In this document: piece by piece, positions 33,981 to 47,348 of the stretch
How positions within the stretch are numbered: the first letter of the stretch is position 1
How the letters are laid out: every line of letters starts with the position of its first letter
Assembly (NCBI RefSeq): GCF_000720475.1
Contig: NZ_JOAP01000018.1
Span: 1 to 64,000, forward strand
Origin: Streptomyces aureocirculatus
Lineage (GTDB): Bacteria > Actinomycetota > Actinomycetes > Streptomycetales > Streptomycetaceae
Length of the DNA: 64,000 nucleotides
Direction of reading: 5' to 3'
The notes under the pieces: model-generated
Seen by the model: the letters and a program-made list of their open reading frames with translations, nothing else
Told to the model about the DNA's origin: nothing
The model's database searches: none
Position numbers and translations under genes: made by a program

Positions 33981-35357
33981 TCACCTGGTGGGCTTCTCAC
34001 CGTCCGGCGGCAGCGGCTTCACACCGCGGCACAGGTCCGTCCTGTCGGCGGTGCCCGGCCAGGCCACCTTCCTCACCCGGTCGAAGTGGGTGCGGTACGT
34101 GTCGTGCACCGAGCCGTCGTCGACCTTCACGATCACCTCGTCGTTCTCGCGCAGCGCGGGCGCCGTGTAGTTCTGCGAGCCGGTGAAGGAGACCTTGTTC
34201 CGCTTGCCGGCGTACACGCCGTCGATGAGGACGTACTTGTTGTGGATGATGTACGGAGTGGTGAGCTTCCGGCCGGGTGCGAGCGGGTCCCGGTCGTCGT
34301 TGTAGCAGCGCAGGGACGGGCCGCCGGGCTTGTGCAGGGCCTCCCAGGTGCCAGGGGTGCCGTCCTGGCTCCTGGCGCTGTCCGTCTCGGCGTACACCAG
34401 GTCGACGGCGCACCCGGCCTTCTTCAGGGACACCAGCTTGTCCGCGATCTGCTTGCGCGTGATCTTGAAGATGGAGGCGCGGACCTTGGTCCGCCGCTCG
34501 ACGCCGTTCGCGTCCTTGTAGGTGCACGAGACGTTGTTCAGGACCGAGTACATGGTGTCGGTCTCGTTGACCGTGCCCTCGCGCGGGAAGAAGTACGTCT
34601 TGTAGAGCCCGTTGCTGGCCGTGCGGTAGTCCCAGCCCCGCCAGTTCCCGCGCAGCATGTCGTCGAAGTACTCGGCGAACGCGTCGTACATCGCCGGGTT
34701 GTCAGGGAGCAGCAGCGCGTCGTTGAAGAACTTGGTGTGGGCGGACGGCGTGGCGTTCGACGTGGTCTGTACGACGACGTCCCGGGCGCCCGCGACCTCG
34801 GAGAACAGCCAGAACTTGTTGTGCATGATCGACTTGCCGTGCCGCGGGTCGCCCAGGCACGACTTGTCCGTGGGACACAGCGAGACGAAGGACTTCTTGC
34901 TCCGGTCGGTGCCCAGCGACGACGCCAGCTCGGGGTACGAGGGGTTGTTCGGCCGGTCCGTGCGGCTCGTGGAGTCCAGCAGGATCTGGACGTCGACGCC
35001 GCGCCGGCGGGCGTTCAGGAGCGCGTCGACGACCGGGGACTCCCACAGGTGGTAGACGGCGGCCTTGATGGTGGAGCCGGGTACCGCGGCGTCGGTGAGC
35101 CGGATCAGGCGGGTGCGGATGGCGTGCTGGGCCTCGTCCGTGCCGAGCGGGTCGTTGAAGACCGGGCCCTCGGTCCAGGCCGGGGTCGCGTCCGCGGGGG
35201 TGGCGGGCGGGGTGGCGGCGGCCGGGCCCGTGCCTGCCGTGCCTTGCAGGGTCGCCGCCGCGGAGAGCGCCGTGGCCAGTGCCGCGGCTCGGCGTCCTGC
35301 CCTGCGCGGGGTCGTGGCGCGGTGGCGGCCCGTGCCGCTCAGGCGCTGCTGCGCCAT
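33981..35357 (-). CDS. secreted phospholipase D-like protein
   Basis: 458 residues. A twin-basic, Ala-rich signal peptide (RRAGRRAAALATALSAAATLQG) suggests export. Two PLD half-sites are visible: HNKFWLFS at about residue 178, where the family aspartate is replaced, and a complete HNKYVLID at about residue 377 followed by FTGSQNYT. PLD enzymes cleave phosphodiesters of lipids or nucleic acids; the damaged first site may still bind phosphate. The ATG at 35357 has GGAGG 9 bases upstream. The gene lies between rplU and rne but in its own unit, with the rplU promoter overlapping just beyond its stop codon. Confidence 0.88.
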   Translation of the reverse strand: MAQQRLSGTGRHRATTPRRAGRRAAALATALSAAATLQGTAGTGPAAATPPATPADATPAWTEGPVFNDPLGTDEAQHAIRTRLIRLTDAAVPGSTIKAAVYHLWESPVVDALLNARRRGVDVQILLDSTSRTDRPNNPSYPELASSLGTDRSKKSFVSLCPTDKSCLGDPRHGKSIMHNKFWLFSEVAGARDVVVQTTSNATPSAHTKFFNDALLLPDNPAMYDAFAEYFDDMLRGNWRGWDYRTASNGLYKTYFFPREGTVNETDTMYSVLNNVSCTYKDANGVERRTKVRASIFKITRKQIADKLVSLKKAGCAVDLVYAETDSARSQDGTPGTWEALHKPGGPSLRCYNDDRDPLAPGRKLTTPYIIHNKYVLIDGVYAGKRNKVSFTGSQNYTAPALRENDEVIVKVDDGSVHDTYRTHFDRVRKVAWPGTADRTDLCRGVKPLPPDGEKPTR

Positions 35358-35535
35358 GGTGTGTTCCTCCCCTGACGCGGCGCGCGGTCTCCCCTCGGCG
35401 CGGCCCGCGTCATGTCCTTGCGGTCAATAAACCGGACGAGTCTTACAGGCGGAGGACTGGGTTCCAAGTGGCGGATGGAAAGCGTGCGTTCGGGGGCGAG
35501 GTTTGTCTTTGTGGGGGTTGGGAGTGGCCGGGTTT

Positions 35536-35670
35536 GACTTGAGTTGGCTGTGGGTGGGCTCGGGCTGACATGGGCTGGCTGGGGTCGACTTGCGTTGGCT
35601 GGGGGTGGGCTCGGGCCGACTTGGGCCGGCTGGGGGTGGGCTCGGGCCGACTTGAGCCGGCTGGGGGTGG
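35536..35670. repeat. degenerate 31-bp tandem repeat upstream of the PLD gene
   Basis: Repeats of GGCTCGGGCCGACTTGGGCC type, with clear 31-bp spacing at 35609 and 35640 and older, shorter-spaced copies to the left. No gene is seen in 35358-35950: several reading frames are open only because of repeat and GC composition. Confidence 0.7.
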
Positions 35671-35778
35671 CTGTGCCTCGCGGGGCGCCCCAGGCCCGCC
35701 CATTTCCCGAAACCATGGGCTGCCGCCCCTGGACCCCGCCGGGGGTGGGTGTCCCGCGCGGGCGGGACTCACCACCGC

Positions 35779-35820
35779 CGATCGCGCTGCGCGCTCGTCC
35801 TCAAACGCCGGACGGGCTGA
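35779..35820. repeat. 42-bp dispersed repeat, copy 1
   Basis: A 42-bp sequence beginning CGATCGCGCTGCGCGCTCG and ending GGACGGGCTGA, identical to 57785-57826 in this window. I recall this motif as a frequent intergenic repeat of Streptomyces chromosomes. Confidence 0.9.
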
Positions 35821-35950
35821 AACTCACCCCGCCGCCCCGGCATCACACCGCGCCGCGCTACGCCACCTCCGCACCCATCACGCCGATGCGCCAGGGGCGG
35901 TTGGGGGCGGCGGGACGGGTGCGGCGTGTGCCGGGCTGGGGGCCTGGACA

Positions 35951-35996
35951 CACCGGTGCCCCCGGACGGCGGGTTCGCCGTGCGGGGGCACCGGTG
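35951..35996 (-). terminator. terminator of rne
   Basis: Perfect 13-bp outer stem CACCGGTGCCCCC/GGGGGCACCGGTG with an inner hairpin ACGGCG-GGTT-CGCCGT, 20 bp past the rne stop. It has no U-tract, which is usual in this GC range. Confidence 0.85.
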
Positions 35997-36015
35997 GGGT
36001 GGCGTGTGGCCGGGG

Positions 36016-41040
<5,025 letters not shown>

Positions 41041-41301
41041 GCGGGCGGTTCTCCCGTCACGCTCCCGGGCGCCGCGCCTGTACCGGAGGTATCCGCGGCT
41101 CGCGCTGCTGCGCGGGGCCGCCGTCCGGGGGGCGTGGGCGCCGCACGGGAGCTCTCTGTGTCTTGTCACCGGTTCCGTATGCCCCTTGGGCGTACGGCCT
41201 GGCGAAAGTCTTCTGTCGGTGCGCCGCCCGACCCAGGTGGCTCCCGAGTACGAGGGTGGCGCTGCGGTGTTTCCGGCGAGCGTCCCCGCGCGGGACCTTC
41301 C

Positions 41302-42144
41302 TTACGCCGGCGCCGTCGCGGTGGCAGAATCGGCGGCCCCTGATCGGGGGTGCCGATCGGCCGGGGCGGCCGTGACTGCCTCGCGGTCGGGCGCGAGCGG
41401 GTCGGTCACCGTGCCGGTCTCGTCATCGAAAAGCCCCTGCGCCAGCCTGGTCACCGCTGCGGGGACCGGCGGCGCCAGGTCGGCCACAGCTCGGAGACCG
41501 GACAGGACGTCGTCGGGTCGGACGGCAGGCGTCACGTGCCGTACAACCAGCCGCAGTATCGCACAGGGCTTGTCGCTCGGCCTATCGGCACGGGAGGCGA
41601 GCACCTCCGCGCCGACGGTTTCCAGGCTCACCACGGCGGCGCGGGCGTCGAAGGTCCGCATGCCGTTCTTCGTGCGGCGCTGGACCTCGACGGTGTCGGC
41701 GGCGCGGAAGGCGGCCGCGGCACGCTCGGCTGCCGCGGGCTCCACGCCGTCCAGACGCAGCTCCCACACGGAGGCGGTGAGCCGGTCGGCGAGGCCCGAG
41801 GTGCGGGCCTCGACGGCGTCCGTGATGTCGAGCCCGTCGGGCAGCGACTCGTCGAGCAGCTCCCACAGCTTGCGCGGGTCGCGGTGCTCGGTGAGCGCGA
41901 TCTCCAGATACTCCGCCTCACTGCCCGTGCCGGTGGGTGCGGCATTGGCGTACGACACCTTCGGGTGCGGAGTGAACCCCGCCGAGTACGCCATGGGCAC
42001 CTCGGCGCGGCGCAACGCCCGCTCGAAGGCGCGCTGGAAGTCACGGTGGCTGGTGAACCGGAGGCGGCCGCGCTTGGTGTAGCGCAGTCGGATGCGCTGC
42101 ACCGCGGGTGCGGGCGGCGGGCCTTCGGGCTGTCGCTTGCCCAG
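41302..42144 (-). CDS. TIGR03936-family radical-SAM-associated protein (DUF2344)
   Basis: About 280 residues. The family start RIRLRYTKRGRLRFTSHRDF and AYSAGFTPHPKVSYANA are clear. This domain usually accompanies, or is fused to, the B12-binding radical SAM protein found here at 43569-45512, and may modify RNA or its partner; the exact role is unknown. The homologous start seems to be at xGKRQPEG, which here is a CTG codon at 42144 with AGGAG 8 bases upstream. Other in-frame starts are ATG 42189 and GTG 42243, both without a good ribosome site. It precedes rne in the same direction (261-bp gap). Confidence 0.88.
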   Translation of the reverse strand: MGKRQPEGPPPAPAVQRIRLRYTKRGRLRFTSHRDFQRAFERALRRAEVPMAYSAGFTPHPKVSYANAAPTGTGSEAEYLEIALTEHRDPRKLWELLDESLPDGLDITDAVEARTSGLADRLTASVWELRLDGVEPAAAERAAAAFRAADTVEVQRRTKNGMRTFDARAAVVSLETVGAEVLASRADRPSDKPCAILRLVVRHVTPAVRPDDVLSGLRAVADLAPPVPAAVTRLAQGLFDDETGTVTDPLAPDREAVTAAPADRHPRSGAADSATATAPA

Positions 42145-42282
42145 TGGAACTTCTCCTCGTGTACGCGGTCCGAGACGCTGCCCCCGCATCGGCGGGGAGC
42201 ACGTCCGGGCCGGCGCTTGTCCAGTGGCGTAGTGCCGGACCACCCCCGCGCCGGCGGGGACATTTCGCGCCGTTCCCTCTGC

Positions 42283-43470
42283 CTAGAGTACGCGCTTCGC
42301 GTCCGCGGGTCCCCTCCGGGCCTGCGGCACCTCACCTACCGGTACCCGCTCCTTCGGCGCGCCGAACAGGGCCCGCCGCACATCGGCGCGGGCCTGGCGC
42401 ACGCTCTCCCGGGCGGCGGCGACGGCCTGGCGGGTGCTGCGGCCCACGGCCCGTGCGGCGTCGGCGGCGGGCCGCCACACCAGGTCGCGGACGGCGTGTC
42501 CGACCGGGGTGAGCGCGCTGCGGTACACCCAGCGGGCGGGGTTGACGAAGATCCACCGAAGGAGCTGCCCCAGGAACCGCCAGACGGCCCGCGACACGTA
42601 CCCGGCGACCCGCCAGGCGTGCCCGAGCGCGGCCCCGATCTCCCGCGCCACGACGGCGACGCCCCGCCCGACGGGCGCGAGCACCCAGCGCCAGAGGGCC
42701 ACCGCGGGCACCACGAAGATCCACCGCAGCAGTGTCCCCACCACGAGCACGATGCCACGCAGCAGCCACCCGACCCCGGCGGCCACCCCACGCGCGGCCC
42801 ACGCGACCGCCCGCCCCACAGGAGCGAGCACCCAGGTGTAGAGCGCCACCGCGGGCACCACGAGCAGCATCCGCAGCGCCCAGAAGACCCCCCGCCCGAG
42901 CCCCGTGGCCCCGGCGGCAAGCATCCGCGCCACCCAGGCGAGACCGTGCCCGAGGGGGGTGAGGACATGCGCGTACAGCCACACCGCGGGCACCACCAAC
43001 AGCATCCGCAGCAGCCATCCGACGCCGACGGCGACCGGCACGACCACGTACCGCCACAGCCCCACCCAGGGCCAGACGAAGAGACACTTGCCGACGAACA
43101 CCACGGCGAACCCCAGCGCCCGGCCCACCGGAGCGAGGACGTACCGCCACAGCGCGCTCAGCGGCACCACCACGAGCATGTGCCCCAGCCGGCCGAGCGC
43201 CCGGCCGACGGGCCGCAGCACGGTGTCCCGCAGCACGCGTCCCACGACGACGAGCGCGTCCCACAGCAGCCGCACCGGCACCACGAGGACAAGGGCGAAG
43301 AGCCGTACCGGCAGTCGGATCGCCACCACGAGACAGCCCTCCGCCTGCGTGGCGGGCATCTCCGGCAGCGGCGGCGCCTGCGGCGCAGGAGGGGGTGCGG
43401 GGGCCGACTCCGCCACCGGCGTCGCGGGCCGTGTCCCCAGATCCGCCGCGGGCCGTTTTTCCAGATCCAT
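42283..43470 (-). CDS. internally repeated multi-pass membrane protein, unknown function
   Basis: 395 residues. After a Pro/Ala-rich N-terminus the protein is built from about six to seven related units of 35-50 residues, each with a hydrophobic (R/W)(M/I)(L/F)VVPAVxLW helix, a VLAPVGR turn and a small amphipathic helix (AVAWAARGVAAGVGWLLR). The last 70 residues are a basic Ala/Arg helix (AVGRSTRQAVAAARESVRQARADVRRAL). I know no named family. It sits between the two radical-SAM-linked genes in the same direction, an arrangement I believe is shared by other Streptomyces. It may be membrane-spanning or lie in the interface. The ATG start follows a Cys-free leader. Confidence 0.8.
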   Translation of the reverse strand: MDLEKRPAADLGTRPATPVAESAPAPPPAPQAPPLPEMPATQAEGCLVVAIRLPVRLFALVLVVPVRLLWDALVVVGRVLRDTVLRPVGRALGRLGHMLVVVPLSALWRYVLAPVGRALGFAVVFVGKCLFVWPWVGLWRYVVVPVAVGVGWLLRMLLVVPAVWLYAHVLTPLGHGLAWVARMLAAGATGLGRGVFWALRMLLVVPAVALYTWVLAPVGRAVAWAARGVAAGVGWLLRGIVLVVGTLLRWIFVVPAVALWRWVLAPVGRGVAVVAREIGAALGHAWRVAGYVSRAVWRFLGQLLRWIFVNPARWVYRSALTPVGHAVRDLVWRPAADAARAVGRSTRQAVAAARESVRQARADVRRALFGAPKERVPVGEVPQARRGPADAKRVL

Positions 43471-43514
43471 GTCGTCCTAGACGCAGGCGGAGCCGCCTTG
43501 GCTCCGCAAATCCG

Positions 43515-43544
43515 CGCCCACCTCGGCGTTGGCCGAGGTGGGCG
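43515..43544. terminator. hairpin after the radical SAM gene
   Basis: Perfect 13-bp stem CGCCCACCTCGGC/GCCGAGGTGGGCG with a GTTG loop, in the 98-bp gap before the repeated membrane protein. It has no U-tract. Confidence 0.8.
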
Positions 43545-43568
43545 ACACGTTTGCGGGGTGCGGGAAGG

Positions 43569-45512
43569 TCAGCTCGTCACCGGCGTCTTGTTGACCACGG
43601 TGAGCGGCAGCATCTTCTTGCCGGTGGGGCCGACCTGGATCTCCGTCTGCATGGCGGGGCACACACCGCAGTCGAAGCAGGGCGTCCAGCGGCAGTCGTC
43701 GACCTCGGTCTCGTCGAGCGAGTCCTGCCAGTCCTCCCAGAGCCAGTCCTTGTCGAGGCCGGAGTCCAGGTGGTCCCAGGGCAGGACCTCTTCGTAGGTG
43801 CGCTCGCGGGTGGTGTACCAGTCGACGTCGACGCCCATCGCGGGCAGCGTCTTGTCGGCGCAGCTCATCCAGCGGTCGTAGCTGAAGTGTTCGCGCCAGC
43901 CGTCGAAGCGGCCGCCGTCCTCGTAGACGGCGCGGATGACGGCGCCGAGGCGGCGGTCGCCGCGGGAGAGCAGGCCCTCGACGATGCCGGGCTTGCCGTC
44001 GTGGTAGCGGAAGCCGATGGAGCGGCCGTACTTCTTGTCACCGCGGATCTTGTCACGGAGCTTCTCCAGGCGGGCGTCGGTCTCCGCGGAGGAGAGCTGC
44101 GGGGCCCACTGGAAGGGGGTGTGGGGCTTGGGCACGAAGCCGCCGATCGACACCGTGCAGCGGATGTCGTTCGAGCCGGAGACCTCGCGTCCCTTCTGGA
44201 TGACGTTCATCGCCATGTCGGCGATCTGCAGGACGTCCTCGTCGGTCTCGGTGGGCAGGCCGCACATGAAGTACAGCTTCACCTGACGCCAGCCGTTGCC
44301 GTAGGCGGTGGCGACGGTCCTGATCAGGTCCTCTTCGGAGACCATCTTGTTGATGACCTTACGCATGCGCTCGCTGCCGCCCTCGGGGGCGAAGGTGAGG
44401 CCCGAGCGGCGGCCGTTGCGCGTCAGCTCGTTGGCGAGGTCGACGTTGAAGGCGTCCACGCGGGTGGACGGCAGGGACAGGCCGATCTTGTCCTCTTCGT
44501 ACCGGTCCGCGAGGCCCTTGGCGATGTCGCCGATCTCGGTGTGGTCGGCGGAGGACAGGGAGAGCAGGCCGACCTCTTCGAAGCCGGTCGCCTTCAGACC
44601 CTTGTCGACCATCTCGCCGATGCCCGTGATGGAGCGCTCGCGCACCGGGCGGGTGATCATGCCCGCCTGGCAGAAGCGGCAGCCGCGCGTGCAGCCGCGA
44701 AAGATCTCCACGGACATGCGCTCGTGGACCGTCTCGGCGAGCGGGACCAGGGGCTGCTTGGGGTAGGGCCACTCGTCGAGGTCCATGACGGTGTGCTTGG
44801 ACACGCGCCACGGGACACCGGACCTGTTCGGTACGACGCGGCCGATGCGGCCGTCGGGGAGGTACTCCACGTCGTAGAACCCGGGGATGTACACCGAGCC
44901 CGTCTTCGCGAGGCGGAGGAGGACCTCCTCGCGCCCGCCGGGGCGGCCCTCGGCCTTCCACTTACGGATGATCTCCGTCATGTCGAGCACGGCCTGCTCG
45001 CCGTCGCCGATGACCGCCGCGTCGATGAAGTCGGCGATCGGCTCGGGGTTGAAGGCCGCGTGGCCGCCCGCGAGCACGATCGGGTCGTCGATCGTCCGGT
45101 CCTTGGCCTCCAGGGGGATGCCCGCGAGGTCCAGGGCGGTGAGCATGTTCGTGTAGCCGAGCTCGGTGGAGAAGCTCAGGCCGAACACGTCGAAGGCCTT
45201 CACCGGGCGGTGGCTGTCCACCGTGAACTGCGGGACCTCGTGCTCCCGCATCAGCTCCTCCAGGTCCGGCCACACGCTGTACGTGCGCTCGGCGAGGACG
45301 CCCTCGCGCTCGTTCAGTACCTCGTACAGGATCATGACGCCCTGGTTGGGCAGGCCCACCTCGTACGCGTCCGGGTACATCAGGGCCCAGCGGACGTCGC
45401 ACTCGTCCCACGGCTTGACGGTGGAGTTGAGTTCACCGCCTACGTACTGGATCGGCTTCTGCACATGCGGGAGCAGGGCTTCGAGCTGCGGGAAAACCGA
45501 CTCGACAGACAT
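43569..45512 (-). CDS. TIGR03960-family B12-binding-domain radical SAM protein
   Basis: 647 residues. The N-terminal B12-binding-like region (DVRWALMYPDAYEVGLPNQG in pieces) is followed by the radical SAM barrel with the cluster motif CTRGCRFC (CxxxCxxC). The C-terminal cysteine set PCFDCGVCP could hold a second cluster. These proteins are widespread beside the DUF2344 partner and rne; the modified substrate is not established to my knowledge. The ATG at 45512 starts MSVESVFPQLEALLPHV, typical of the family. Confidence 0.93.
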   Translation of the reverse strand: MSVESVFPQLEALLPHVQKPIQYVGGELNSTVKPWDECDVRWALMYPDAYEVGLPNQGVMILYEVLNEREGVLAERTYSVWPDLEELMREHEVPQFTVDSHRPVKAFDVFGLSFSTELGYTNMLTALDLAGIPLEAKDRTIDDPIVLAGGHAAFNPEPIADFIDAAVIGDGEQAVLDMTEIIRKWKAEGRPGGREEVLLRLAKTGSVYIPGFYDVEYLPDGRIGRVVPNRSGVPWRVSKHTVMDLDEWPYPKQPLVPLAETVHERMSVEIFRGCTRGCRFCQAGMITRPVRERSITGIGEMVDKGLKATGFEEVGLLSLSSADHTEIGDIAKGLADRYEEDKIGLSLPSTRVDAFNVDLANELTRNGRRSGLTFAPEGGSERMRKVINKMVSEEDLIRTVATAYGNGWRQVKLYFMCGLPTETDEDVLQIADMAMNVIQKGREVSGSNDIRCTVSIGGFVPKPHTPFQWAPQLSSAETDARLEKLRDKIRGDKKYGRSIGFRYHDGKPGIVEGLLSRGDRRLGAVIRAVYEDGGRFDGWREHFSYDRWMSCADKTLPAMGVDVDWYTTRERTYEEVLPWDHLDSGLDKDWLWEDWQDSLDETEVDDCRWTPCFDCGVCPAMQTEIQVGPTGKKMLPLTVVNKTPVTS

Positions 45513-45587
45513 CGCTGGACCTTCGTGAGCTGACAGGGGTGACCCTCAAGCCTAACGTGGCCGAGGGCCACCTCTCGTCACACGATC

Positions 45588-45627
45588 GGACCAGCACGGA
45601 CCAGCACGGACCAGCACGGGCCAGCAC
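45588..45627. repeat. 10-bp tandem repeat upstream of the radical SAM gene
   Basis: Four consecutive GG(A/G)CCAGCAC units (three perfect) between the CYTH/CHAD stop (45647) and the radical SAM start (45512). Period about one helical turn. Confidence 0.88.
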
Positions 45628-45646
45628 GACCCTGTGCCCCGCCGGA

Positions 45647-47254
45647 TCAGCCGCCGAGCGCCGAGCGCACCTTCGGCCGCGCGGCCCGCTCCCACACCTC
45701 GGGCAGCTCCCGCTCCCCCGCGGCCGCGGTCGCTTCCTCCCTGCCGTACAGCAGGCCCCAGACGAACGCGGACTCCCCCGCGGCGTGTGCCTGGACCGCC
45801 AGGTCCCGCAGGGTCTCGCGGGCGACCACGCTGTCCTGGTGTTCGCCGAGCACCGTCTGTACGGCCTTCATGCGCTTGGCGAAGCGGGCGGCGGGCTTGC
45901 CGAGGGCGGGCCGCGCCGCCTCGCCCGCGTACCGGGCGCGCTTGGCGGCCTTGCGGGCCTCGTGCAGGGCCGTGTCCCGCTCCTGGCCGGGGGCGAGGGC
46001 GAGGGCGTCGCCGACGCGGCCCGCGAGCCGGCCGTAGTCCTTGAGCAGGATTCCCGGCAGGACGTCGCCGGCGGGGGCCGCGGCGGCCTCGCGCAGCGGC
46101 GGGTCGGCGAGGAGGGCGTCGAGGCGGTCGACGAGCCGCAGATAGCGCTCGCTGTCGAGGACGGCGAGCGTGAGCTGCCGGGCGTCGGCGCGGCCCGCGA
46201 CCCCCCAGACCTGCAACCGGGCCCGCACAGGGCCGAGGAGCAGGGTGCGGGGCACGTCGTCGACGGCGGCCGTGAGGCGTTCGAGGAGGACTTCGCGGTC
46301 GCGGTCCACGCCCAGTTCGGCGGCCAGCCACTTCAGTTCGTCGCCCAGGGGGTCGGTGACCGTGCGGTCGAGTACCTTGCGGTACGACTTGAAGGCGCTG
46401 CGCAGTCGGCGTGTCGCCACGCGCATCTTGTGGACGGAGTCGGGCAGGTCCTGGCGCACGGCGACGTCCCACGACAGCAGGGCGTCGCGCTGCTTGCGGC
46501 AGTAGGCGAGGACGTGGCCGCCCGCCGACCCGTCGGCGGGCCGTGGCTTCTCGCGCGCCGGGTCGCCGCCCGCCCTGCCGGGTCCGCCCGTCGCCGTCTC
46601 GGCCAGGGCCCGCGCCAGCTTCGACGCCGCAGTTGAGGGCCTGACGCCCGCCTTGCGCAGCTTCTTGTCCACCTTGTCGAGCAGGGCCGGGTCGCCGCCG
46701 TCGGCCAGTTCGACCTCGATCTCCGTCCAGGCGACGGTGCCGGAGCCGGTGCCGAGCCGCTCGGCGAGCACGCCGTCGACGCTGATCTCGGCGAGCACGG
46801 TGCCGTCCCCGCCGAGGAGGTGGTGGACGTCGCGGGCGGAGCGCAGGCGGACGACGGGTGCGAGGTCGGCGCCGCGTACGTGGACGCGGACGAGGTCGCG
46901 CAGGGCGTCCGGCACGTCATCGGAGCCGGCGTCGGCGTCGGCGTCGGCGAGCGGCGCGTGCACCTCGTCGCGGGTGCCGTGGGCGACGGGCAGTTTCAGA
47001 TGCCAGCCCGCGTCGGCGCCGCCGGTGCGGCGGCGCAGCGTGATGGAGGCAGCGGCGAGGCGTTCGTCGGGGGTGTCGTAGTAGACGGCGTCGAGGTCGG
47101 TGACGCCCTGGCCCACGACGTCGGCGATGCCGCCGACGCCGGTGAGGTCGGGCAGCGCGCCGTCGGCCGCCGCGTCGTACTTCCGCTCGATCTCGCGCTT
47201 GGTCCTGGTACCGGTTCGGGGCTTCCTGTCCGCTTCGCTCTTGGTGTCCGCCAT
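45647..47254 (-). CDS. CYTH and CHAD domain protein
   Basis: 535 residues. The N-terminal CYTH domain has EIERKYD (the ExExK metal/triphosphate motif) and FLHLKLPVAHGTRDEVHA-like strands; the C-terminal CHAD domain has the basic histidine helices HKMRVATRRLRSAFKSYRKVL in part and HEARKAAKRARYAGEA. CYTH domains hydrolyse triphosphates; CHAD domains bind polyphosphate, so the protein probably acts on inorganic tripolyphosphate or polyphosphate granules. The two domains are joined by a Gly/Pro/Arg linker. It lies between the radical SAM gene and rodA, all leftward. Confidence 0.94.
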   Translation of the reverse strand: MADTKSEADRKPRTGTRTKREIERKYDAAADGALPDLTGVGGIADVVGQGVTDLDAVYYDTPDERLAAASITLRRRTGGADAGWHLKLPVAHGTRDEVHAPLADADADAGSDDVPDALRDLVRVHVRGADLAPVVRLRSARDVHHLLGGDGTVLAEISVDGVLAERLGTGSGTVAWTEIEVELADGGDPALLDKVDKKLRKAGVRPSTAASKLARALAETATGGPGRAGGDPAREKPRPADGSAGGHVLAYCRKQRDALLSWDVAVRQDLPDSVHKMRVATRRLRSAFKSYRKVLDRTVTDPLGDELKWLAAELGVDRDREVLLERLTAAVDDVPRTLLLGPVRARLQVWGVAGRADARQLTLAVLDSERYLRLVDRLDALLADPPLREAAAAPAGDVLPGILLKDYGRLAGRVGDALALAPGQERDTALHEARKAAKRARYAGEAARPALGKPAARFAKRMKAVQTVLGEHQDSVVARETLRDLAVQAHAAGESAFVWGLLYGREEATAAAGERELPEVWERAARPKVRSALGG

Positions 47255-47348
47255 GACATGAACCTAGACGGGATCCGGGGACCTAAACAGGTGCGGTACG
47301 TACGACCGACCGGGTCCGGGACGCCTCCGGTGGCGCCCCGGACGGACC

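Noticed and set aside
33981..35357. PLD gene as a pseudogene because of the altered first HKD site
   Set aside because: The frame is intact with signal peptide, strong ribosome site and complete second site; one degenerate half-site is seen in working family members.
35358..35950. Origin of replication or DnaA-box cluster
   Set aside because: No DnaA boxes are seen; dnaA/dnaN/gyr genes are absent from the window.
42434..42962. Several medium open frames inside the repeated membrane protein gene
   Set aside because: All are antisense; they exist because of regular codon patterns in the repeats.
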